From an uncultured bacterium (lineage in GTDB: Bacteria; Desulfobacterota; Binatia; HRBIN30), in the NCBI GenBank assembly GCA_937975525.1, contig CALJUJ010000568.1, forward strand, positions 1 through 7,940: 7,940 bases of DNA, read 5' to 3'. Both the position numbers and the translations under genes were made by a program. The notes below the pieces were generated by a model that saw only the letters and a list, made by a program, of their open reading frames with translations, ran no database searches and was not told where the DNA came from. Positions 1-6,800 of the stretch are shown here, piece by piece (position 1 is the stretch's first letter; the number at the start of each line of letters is the position of its first letter).

Positions 1-1870
1 CCGGCAGCAGCCCGGGGATGAAGACCCCGTCGTCCAGGATCTCGGTCTCGACCGTCAACGTCAGTGGTAGCGGCGCCACATCTACGATCACCTCGGCCGA
101 ATCGTTGGAGAATCCGTCGCTTACGGTCACCCGAATGGTGCGGCTACCGCTACCGACGAAGGTGTGCGAGACGCTCTCGCCAAGGTAGGTCGCGCTCACA
201 TGCAGACCAAAGCCGGTCTCGCGCAGGATCTCCCATCGAAAGACCAAGGGGTCATCGTCGCCATCGGTAGCGGTCGCCGAGAGCGTGACGGTCGACCCGT
301 CCGCGAGCAGCCCATCGATCGTGGGCCCGGACGTCAAGCTTGGGCCCACACGGTCGACGAGCCGGGTAGCGGCAGCGATGTACCCGGTCACGGTCCCGTC
401 CGGATCGACCTCCGGCGCGAGGTAGAAGATCCGATCCGCCGGAAAACAATTGGCGGAGGGACACTCCAACTCCACGTCGTCGTCCTCCGGATCGAACCTC
501 TGGACGAGCAACTGTGCGCCCTCGAATCCGACCAGCAGGCCGACCCGTTCGGGCGACACCAAGGGTAAGCGGGCTGTTACCCGTGGTGCTACGTCGGGGT
601 CATGCGGCACGATGACCCAGACTTCGCCGTAGCGGTAGGCGCTGCTGGCCGAGCCGTCGACCTCGACGAAGTCGAACGACAAGGCAATGTCCGTCGACGG
701 CGGCACACCATCGTGGAGCACGGTATGGAATGCGGTGTCGCCGACCAGGGGTGCGCTCGGTGGCACCGCAGCGGGATCGACACTGGGAGTAGGTACGGTG
801 GCGTCGACCATCGCGAGGAGGAGTTGGGCGACGAACTGAGCGGCATCGTCGTCGCTCTCGTCGGCCTGGGCCATGAGCTCGCGCAACTGGGTCTCGTCGA
901 ACGCAGTCGCGATGGCCAGATCCTGGGCGAGGAACACCGGGAGATCGGCGGCCTCGACGACTTGGACGGTACGAACGATGGCGGTGACGATGCCGAAGGT
1001 CACCGCTGCGAAAACGCTACCCGCCGCCGAAGTCGACAGCGTGAGCACGGGAACGACTGCGTTCCCGGTCAACCCCGCCAGGCTGCTGCCTGCGAAAGGC
1101 CAGACGGCTGAGCCGAACTGGACGACTGCGGCGGCGGCGGCCGCGCCTCCCGCCACCCCGCCCACCAGCACGGCGCCACCGGTCACCAAGTAGCTGGATA
1201 GCTCGACGGCGAGTTGGCTCAGCACGTGGTCGCCGTCGCCACCGGCGAGCACGCCGATTTGCCGGGTGACATCGGCGACCCCATAGCCGACGAAGTCTTC
1301 GTACGAGGGCGGCACCGGGCGTCCCCCGTTGAAGAGGACGGTGAACGAGCCCGGGCTGCAGTAGACGGCAGGAGCTGTGTAGTCGAAGCCCTCGGGTGGG
1401 GCGAAGCCGCACGGATCAGCGTCCCACTCCGCATAGCGGTCGACCGACGCTCGCGCGATGTCCACGCGCAGGGCACGCACCCTCTCGATGAACCAGGCGA
1501 GGTTGGCCGCCTCGTTGGCGGTGCGCAAGCTCGGCGCCAGGCCGAGGATGCGCAGGAGATCGGCCAGCATGCGTGCCTTCACCTCGCCGGCGCCGTAGGC
1601 CACGACTTGAGCTCGGGTGGTGGCGTCATCGGCGAGCCCCCAGTCGGCGAGGATATCGTCGATGATCTCCTGTTCCATCTCGCAGATCGGGTCCGGATCG
1701 CGCTGCACGACGCGATCGGGCTGAGACGCTCGGCCGTCGGGGCCGACGACCACGGGCACGCTGCAAATGGCGTGATCGGCGAAGGCCGGATGCCTCGCGG
1801 GGAGCAGGGCCGCGACGGCGATCATCGAGCCGAGCGCCGCCGTGCGCCAAGCGAATCGGCAATATAACAT
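1..1870 (-). CDS. Large exported protein with PKD-like domain, 3' end beyond window (partial)
   Basis: The frame is open from the ATG at 1868-1870 to the window edge, giving 623 codons. Residues 1-31 form a Sec signal peptide: Arg at positions 5 and 9, a hydrophobic core and a predicted AFA|D cleavage after residue 31. The mature N-terminus is acidic and mainly helical in character, with cysteines at 36 and 63 and further cysteines near 153-170. Residues 228-250 (rich in Gly and Ala) and 271-299 are hydrophobic and could form two membrane helices. An acidic helical stretch and beta-rich sequence follow. Residues about 516-598 resemble a PKD or cadherin-like Ig fold: the pattern runs TVTLSATATDGDDD, then FRWEI, then IRVTVSDG. 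Another beta domain seems to begin at about residue 600. The start is supported by a GGGGGGAG purine tract 6 bases upstream. PKD folds usually mediate adhesion or act as spacers in surface proteins. The family is not recognised and no catalytic motif is visible; a surface or secreted role is inferred. Confidence 0.85.
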   Translation of the reverse strand, partial: MLYCRFAWRTAALGSMIAVAALLPARHPAFADHAICSVPVVVGPDGRASQPDRVVQRDPDPICEMEQEIIDDILADWGLADDATTRAQVVAYGAGEVKARMLADLLRILGLAPSLRTANEAANLAWFIERVRALRVDIARASVDRYAEWDADPCGFAPPEGFDYTAPAVYCSPGSFTVLFNGGRPVPPSYEDFVGYGVADVTRQIGVLAGGDGDHVLSQLAVELSSYLVTGGAVLVGGVAGGAAAAAAVVQFGSAVWPFAGSSLAGLTGNAVVPVLTLSTSAAGSVFAAVTFGIVTAIVRTVQVVEAADLPVFLAQDLAIATAFDETQLRELMAQADESDDDAAQFVAQLLLAMVDATVPTPSVDPAAVPPSAPLVGDTAFHTVLHDGVPPSTDIALSFDFVEVDGSASSAYRYGEVWVIVPHDPDVAPRVTARLPLVSPERVGLLVGFEGAQLLVQRFDPEDDDVELECPSANCFPADRIFYLAPEVDPDGTVTGYIAAATRLVDRVGPSLTSGPTIDGLLADGSTVTLSATATDGDDDPLVFRWEILRETGFGLHVSATYLGESVSHTFVGSGSRTIRVTVSDGFSNDSAEVIVDVAPLPLTLTVETEILDDGVFIPGLLP

Positions 1871-1921
1871 AGCTACTCCCCCCTATCACTCATGGCTAGT
1901 CTCACGCTTCCAGCCACGCTG

Positions 1922-1958
1922 ATAGAATTCTATATCGAATCGCGCAGGGAGCGGACAA
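1922..1958 (-). promoter_or_regulatory. Candidate promoter and 12-bp palindromic operator for the exported-protein gene
   Basis: Read on the minus strand, TTGTCC (1953-1958) is followed after 18 bases by TATAGA (1929-1934), each matching 4 of 6 sigma-70 consensus bases. This puts the start of transcription about 50 bases before the ATG at 1870. The -10 box overlaps the perfect palindrome ATAGAATTCTAT (1922-1933), a local AT-rich patch in GC-rich DNA and a plausible regulator site. This is motif evidence only. The regulator is unknown. Confidence 0.35.
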
Positions 1959-2010
1959 CCCAAGAATGCAGGCGAGATTCAGCGACCGATCCGCACGGCC
2001 GATGCGACCC

Positions 2011-2033
2011 GGGAGCTCATGAGGTGAGCTCCC
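2011..2033. repeat. Perfect 9-bp hairpin
   Basis: GGGAGCTCA (2011-2019) and TGAGCTCCC (2025-2033) are exact reverse complements around a 5-base loop. No T-tract follows on either strand, so it is not a classical rho-independent terminator. It lies 38 bases before the first copy of the dispersed element and may belong to the same repetitive cluster. Apart from the candidate promoter at 1922-1958, I see no gene or other feature between 1871 and 2010. Confidence 0.5.
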
Positions 2034-2070
2034 ACGGTGATTCGGCGCGTGGTCTGGGCGCCCACCGGAG

Positions 2071-2143
2071 CAGAAAAGGGGATGCGTCCCATATCCTCGA
2101 TCTCGCCAACCTAAAGCAGCGAACTTGAACTCATCCCCTTCTC
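2071..2143 (+). repeat. Dispersed inverted-repeat element, copy 1
   Basis: This 73-base copy matches 3824-3895 in the same orientation with 6 substitutions and a 1-base gap, about 90% identity. The left end starts CAGAAAAGGGGATGCGTCC; the right end finishes CATCCCCTTCTC. The ends are inverted repeats: over the first 17 bases from GAAAAGG, 14 pair. Between them lies a core of roughly 37 bases. This resembles a REP or MITE-like non-coding element, and no transposase is encoded. Short open frames crossing it are not credible genes. Confidence 0.75.
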
Positions 2144-2172
2144 ACGACGGTCGAACGACCCGAGAAACTTGC

Positions 2173-2187
2173 CTGTCCCCTTTCTGC
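2173..2187 (+). repeat. REP-like half site
   Basis: CTGTCCCCTTTCTGC is close to the reverse complement of the left end of copy 1, CAGAAAAGGGGA (2071-2082), with one base missing from the A tract. It lies 29 bases outside the right end of copy 1. It could be the outer boundary of a larger composite repeat (2071-2187) or the leftover half of a second element. Confidence 0.35.
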
Positions 2188-2188
2188 A

Positions 2189-2320
2189 CCTGTCGCGACC
2201 TCGACGTGCTACTTGGGCTGTTCCGTGACCGACCTGCTGTGCAACAGTCCGGCCGGCAACAATGAGCTACCCAACGCGGGCTTCGCCTGGTTGGACGTGC
2301 GCGACGAGGTCGTCGAGTGA
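2189..2320 (+). pseudogene. 3' remnant of a truncated gene, overlapping the amidohydrolase start
   Basis: The frame ending at TGA (2318-2320) reads as ordinary protein from about 2189: it passes through TSTCYLGCSVTDLLC, then NNELPNAGFAWLDVRDEVVE. It has four cysteines and a balanced composition, unlike the Arg-rich shadows of GC-rich DNA. The frame has no ATG. The only candidate starts are TTG (2213) and GTG (2225), neither with a clear ribosome binding site, and upstream it runs into repeat sequence and meets a stop at 2126-2128. The stop shares bases with the GTG start of the amidohydrolase (GTGA, 4-base overlap), a typical operon junction. The simplest reading is that the C-terminus of a formerly co-transcribed gene survives and the rest was lost where the repeats now sit. 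The alternative is a chance open frame or a small peptide of 31-35 residues. The family is not recognised. Confidence 0.4.
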
Positions 2321-3756
2321 TTCTTCTAGCGAAGCTATCGATAGGGCTAGCAACCGCCGGGGCAGGCTTGCTGGTGGTCGCTCAGTCGTTGCGGCCGCCG
2401 CCGCTGACGCCGCCGCCGCAGGCCGGCCTCGTCCTCGCCGACGTCACCGTCGTCAACCCGGGTGCCGACAGGCACCGGCACCAAACCGTCGTCGTCGACG
2501 GCGATCGGATCGTCGAAGTTCGCGCTGTCGCCATCGATGATCCCAAGCCGATCTGCGCAGGATGCTTCGTCCTTCCGGGCCTGATCGACGCGCATGTCCA
2601 TACGCCTCCCCACGTCACGCTCGGAAATCAGGAGTTGTTCGCTCTACTCCACGTGGCGCACGGCGTGACGACCGTGCGCGACGTCGGCGCTTCCGACGCG
2701 AGCGTCGGTGAGCTGGCGCAACGCCTGCGCCGTGGCGAGCTGGTCGGGCCGCGTATGCAACGGTGCGGCCCCGTTCTCGAAGGTGATCCTCCAGCCTGGC
2801 CGGTCGCGGAGGTCGTCACCACGCCGGCCCAAGGGCGCGCAGCCGTCCATCGACTCGCCGACGAAGGCGTCGACTGCATCAAGGTCTACAACGAGATCCG
2901 TCGCGATGTGTTCGCCGCGGTTTCCGAGGCTGCGGCGGAACGTGACCTTCCCGTCCTCGGCCACGTACCGCACGACGTCGGGCTGGCTGGCGTGCGCGAT
3001 TTCGAGTCGCAACATTTCACCGGCGTGCCGTACGTTCGACTGCCGCGCCCTCCCGTCGGCTGGGACATCCGCAACGAGGACGTTCTCGCGATGTCGACCG
3101 ACGACGTCGAGCAGGCGCTGGCGATCGCGAGCGCCAACAACGTATCGTTCACGCCCACGCTCGCCAACTTCCGTCTGCGCCTCTCGGCGTCCGATCCAGA
3201 TCGTTTTCCGCCCCCCGCCGCGGCGCGATGGCTCCCGACGTTCTGGACCGAAGCGTGGGACTTCATCGCCGGACACCCGACGACCACCGAAGCGATCGCT
3301 CATCAAGTGGCATCACGAGAGCGGCTGCGGCAGGTCGCCGGCCGCGCACGCGCGCTGGGCATCGACGTGCTTGCCGGCACCGATACGCTGATGCCATGGG
3401 TGGTACCCGGCGACTCGCTGCACCGCGAGCTGACCGAGCTCGCCACCGCGTTCGGTAGCAACGAAGCCGCTCTCGAGAGCGCGACCTCGATCAACGCTGC
3501 GCACCTGGCACCGGGCGAGATAGGCCGGGTAGCGGCGGGGTATCGCGCCGACCTGCTCGTCGTGCCTGCCGATCCCACCGTCGACCTGGACGCGCTCCGC
3601 GCCTGGCGGATCGTGGTTGCCGACGGGCGACGCTACGACCGCCCGCAGCTCGATGCGTGGCTGCACGACTACGCCGAGCATTTCCGGTCGCCGTTCTATT
3701 CCGGAATCATGAATACCGTAGCGACCGTCGCCGCAGGCGCCTTCTCCCACGAGTAG
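2317..3756 (+). CDS. Exported metal-dependent amidohydrolase (imidazolonepropionase/prolidase-like)
   Basis: This 479-residue protein belongs to the amidohydrolase superfamily: TIM-barrel enzymes that hydrolyse amide or similar bonds with one or two bound metals. Predicted ligands are all present: H93 and H95 in DAHVH, K189 in IKVY (the usual carboxylated lysine), H216 in LGHVPH, H233 in SQHF and D356 in AGTD. GVTTVRD (116-122) is also typical. The flanking beta domain is split between residues 37-90 and 401-440, the latter with the usual GxxADLLV pattern. Residues 1-23 are hydrophobic and followed by a Pro-rich linker (27-34), so the enzyme is probably secreted to the periplasm or membrane-anchored. 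The GTG start has GAGG 7 bases upstream and overlaps the preceding stop by 4 bases. The metal-site pattern fits the subgroup of prolidase-like Xaa-Pro and Xaa-Arg/Lys carboxypeptidases, but the substrate cannot be read from sequence. IEHG of the family is SQHF here, with the His kept. Confidence 0.88.
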   Translation: MILLAKLSIGLATAGAGLLVVAQSLRPPPLTPPPQAGLVLADVTVVNPGADRHRHQTVVVDGDRIVEVRAVAIDDPKPICAGCFVLPGLIDAHVHTPPHVTLGNQELFALLHVAHGVTTVRDVGASDASVGELAQRLRRGELVGPRMQRCGPVLEGDPPAWPVAEVVTTPAQGRAAVHRLADEGVDCIKVYNEIRRDVFAAVSEAAAERDLPVLGHVPHDVGLAGVRDFESQHFTGVPYVRLPRPPVGWDIRNEDVLAMSTDDVEQALAIASANNVSFTPTLANFRLRLSASDPDRFPPPAAARWLPTFWTEAWDFIAGHPTTTEAIAHQVASRERLRQVAGRARALGIDVLAGTDTLMPWVVPGDSLHRELTELATAFGSNEAALESATSINAAHLAPGEIGRVAAGYRADLLVVPADPTVDLDALRAWRIVVADGRRYDRPQLDAWLHDYAEHFRSPFYSGIMNTVATVAAGAFSHE

Positions 3757-3788
3757 CCTCGGGCCTGTTCAGAAGCAGGTGAGATGTT

Positions 3789-3823
3789 CGATCTTGGGCA
3801 GATCGCCGCCTCGGGTGGCGGCG
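3789..3823. terminator. Tandem stem-loops between convergent genes
   Basis: CGATCT (3789-3794) pairs with AGATCG (3800-3805) around 5 bases. Overlapping its last two bases, CGCCGCC (3804-3810) pairs with GGCGGCG (3817-3823) around a 6-base loop. Both are perfect. They lie between the stop of the amidohydrolase (3756) and that of the lipoprotein gene (3900), where terminators for both strands are expected. Neither has a T-tract, so termination is only a suggestion. They may instead be part of the adjoining repeat cluster. Confidence 0.4.
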
Positions 3824-3895
3824 CAGAAAAGGGATGCGTCCCATATCCCCGATCTCGCCACCCGCAAGCAGCGAACTTGGACTCATCCCCTTTTC
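3824..3895 (+). repeat. Dispersed inverted-repeat element, copy 2
   Basis: This 72-base copy is about 90% identical to 2071-2143, in the same orientation. Its ends are better paired than in copy 1: GAAAAGGGATGCGTCC on the left against GGACTCATCCCCTTTTC on the right, with one missing G and one mismatch over 17 bases. It ends 4 bases before the stop codon of the minus-strand lipoprotein gene, so its stem could fold at the 3' end of both convergent transcripts. It encodes no protein. Confidence 0.75.
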
Positions 3896-3899
3896 GCGA

Positions 3900-6800
3900 T
3901 CAGGGGGTGCATTGCGGCGCCGGGATCGCCGTCATGCCCCACGCCGTTGCGCATTCCGGGGAGCATTGCTTGCCGTAGGCGGTATCCCCGTCGGGGCAGG
4001 CGCCGACGTTCTCGATGCCCGGCCATGCGGCGCGACCGCGGATCTCGAAGGGCGTCCTGTCTGCATAGGCGCAATCACACCCCGCTTCGTGGCTCACGTC
4101 GCTCCCGCGCGTCGCCAGGAAGCGCGCTGTGAAGTTGACCATGTACGCGTCGGTGTCGAACGCACGAAACGGCTGTGGGTTGTAGATTCCGTGTTGCCCG
4201 GCTGGGCGGATGAGCGGAATCCGCAGCGCGTCGAACGAGCCGTCGTCGCGCGGGCGCTGCGCGCGGAGCGCCTCGCCAGGAGCGGCATTGGGTACGTCGA
4301 ACGACACGTCGGTGTCGTCGATCTCCGAGGGGCAGCGGAATTCGCCGTTGTCCGCGGACCAATCATCCGCGTGCAGGCACGTGAAGCGGGCGGTGCCGTC
4401 GGAAACGTCTTCCGGGTCGAACAGCACGTGCGGGTTGAGACCGAAGCCCTCCCAGCGGCGCATGTCGTCGTCGCCTTCGACGACGTAGTTGGCGATCAAC
4501 CATTGCTCGGGCGACATGCCGTAGCGAGGGTCGGGCGTGAACAGCTCGCGCCAGCCATGCTCGGCGCCGTAGCGCTCGGGGTCGCGGTCCCAGGAGCCGA
4601 GCAGGCCCGCCGTCCGGCCGAGAGCGACTCCCGTCGCCGTCGGAACCTGGGTGTCGCCGACCGTCGGCATGACGAGGACGTGTTGTCGCCCCGGCCACCA
4701 CGCGGGGTCGTAGTCGGCGACGATCGGATCGTCGGTGTAGCGCCGTGACCAGACCGCAGGGTCGGCGGGTGCGACCGCATGCTGCGCGATGTTGAAGAAG
4801 CGCCGGAACTCGGGGTTGTTGCGCCCCAGGCCGAGACCCTCCTGCAACGCGACGAGCGGCTGACCGGCGGGATAGACCGCACCTTGGAACGTCACGTCCC
4901 ACTGCCATGCGTCGACCATCGCCTTCTCCACGCCGCTGTCGCCGTCGAGGACGCGCACCCGGATGCGGTCTCCGAGCGCCGTCGTGTCGGCTGCCGGAAC
5001 GGCGTCGCGATCGCCGTCCTGCAATCCGAGCACGGACCGCTTCTCCATCGGCGATAGGGCGTCGGCCGCCAGATGCAGCCGAGCCCGGCCGGGGCTGGTC
5101 AGCCGACTCGCGCGCTGGTGCTCGTTGTCGAGGTTGTCGACGGTGGTGCGGTCGCCGACATCGGCGCGGGGGACGCGGGCGGAGGCGTGCACCGCAAAGC
5201 TGGCGTTGTCGTGAGCGTACCAGGCGAGCAGGAGCTCGCCGGCAGGCTGCGGACCGCGTGCCGCGTCGGGCTGGCGATTCATGCGCGGCAGGCATCCACT
5301 CCCGGCTGCACCGCCCGTCAGCGGATTCTGGTGCTCGTCGACAGGCAGACACGCGACCATCACAGGTCCCTGCACCGGCAGCATGACCGCTTCCGCCAGT
5401 CCGCCTTCGCCCAGGCGCGCGGCGATGTCCGTCAAGCCGGCGCCGACCGCGTTCGGCGAGACGGCGTCGAGCTCCGGCTCCGCGCCGGCGAGCACGCCGG
5501 TCAGCTGGCCGCCGAGCGAGATCCCCCACGCTGCGGTCACGGCGCGGGCGCCGCCGATGTCGAGAACGCCGTCGCCATCGATGTCGCCCAGCAAGTACCC
5601 GTCGGCGTCGCGGTTGACCCCGTCGACCGCGTGCAGCATGCGGACGAACTGCATTTGCTCGAGCACCGACTGGCGGACGACGTCGCGGGTGTGGAACGTG
5701 TTGGCCGTCCACTGATCCGCCCCGCCGTCGAAGCAGCCGTCGTTGTTGAGGTCGCGGTCGCGACCGTAGAAGATCATGTTGGCGACCTCGGGGTAGCCGA
5801 AGCGAGCGAGTAGAATCTTGCCGATCGCGAAGTCGGCGGTTCCCGGACATCCCGGTTGAAAAACCGTGCGCAAGCCGTGACCGAAGCTGTCGATGCCGCA
5901 GGCGGCCATGCCCATCTGGGTGTGCCGGCCGGCGTGCAAGACGGCCTCTCCTTTGAAGCTGCCGTAGCCGTGAGAGTAGAAGACGACCGGGTAGGGCCGG
6001 CACCACGGCTTGCCCTCCGGGTTGCCGGGCTCGCATTCGACGCCGTCGGGGCGCGCTTCGTCGCGCGGCAGGACACAGAAAAACGTCACGTCGGCGCTGC
6101 CGTAGGTGACCCGGCCGGACTCGTCGTAGAGGTCCCACGTCTCGTCCTCGTCGCCGGGATACATCGGCGTGGCTTCGCCGTTCTTGTCGACGAGGAGGTT
6201 GGGCGCAGTGAACGTTCCCGCGAACATCGAGCCGATCGACGTGTAGTCCGCGTATCCGCCGCAGATCTGCTTGTCGCCGTCGTACTGGCCGGCGAGCGTT
6301 GCGAAGGTGGCGCTGAAACACCCGCCCTCGATCAGCCTGTCGTCACCGCCTTCGGGCAGGATGGGGTCACCGCCGATGGCTCGCCATTCGTTGCGCGTCT
6401 TCGGGTCGAAGCCCGAGACCGGGAACTCGTCGGCCAGTCGGCCGAGCGGTCCATGGCCGTACAGGCCAGCGCGCAGCATCTCGACGTCCTTGGTCATCGT
6501 GCCGACCGTGAACATCCAGGCGAACGCGACATCGCCGGCCGCCAGCCCGTAGCGCGGCAGCAGGGGCAGGAGGGGCTCCAGCGCCTCGCGCTGGTCGTCG
6601 GGAACGACCGTCTCGAAGGGTGATTCGACGTGTGCTCCGTCGGCGCCGCGCAGTCGGCTGGTCAGGCCGACGGCGTATGCGCAGCGCTCTTCGAGCGGCC
6701 AGACCGGCCGCAGGATCAGGGTGTCGGAAGCCCGCTCGTACCAGTCGATCAGGTTGTCCGCGATGCATCGCCGGTGCGCCGGGGTCGACGGCGTCACGTC

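Noticed and set aside
1214..1867. 217-codon plus-strand open frame
   Set aside because: It is antisense to the exported-protein gene, whose own frame has a signal peptide and ribosome binding site. Its composition is typical of a shadow.
1892..2128. 78-codon open frame running into copy 1 of the repeat
   Set aside because: Its last third is translated repeat DNA, the equivalent reading recurs at copy 2, and the rest has no protein-like pattern.
2391..2423. GCC-rich run as a possible microsatellite
   Set aside because: It encodes the Pro-rich linker after the amidohydrolase export segment. The units are irregular and explained by codon use.
2262..2540. Open frame starting ATG 2262
   Set aside because: It overlaps the amidohydrolase in another frame and is Arg/Ala-rich. 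The frame ending at 2318 and the GTG start at 2317 fit better.
3779..4132. Short plus-strand open frames crossing copy 2 (also 3784-3978)
   Set aside because: They read through the repeat and then antisense to the lipoprotein gene. Similarity to the peptide read from copy 1 reflects DNA repetition, not a conserved protein.
3834..4748. 304-codon plus-strand open frame
   Set aside because: It starts inside the repeat element and runs antisense to the lipoprotein gene, with no motifs and no ribosome binding site. It is a GC-rich shadow.
4363..6321. 652-codon minus-strand open frame inside the lipoprotein gene
   Set aside because: It is an alternate frame of the 1201-residue gene, overloaded with Arg and without any domain pattern. 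The real frame has a lipobox, a catalytic triad and a strong ribosome binding site.
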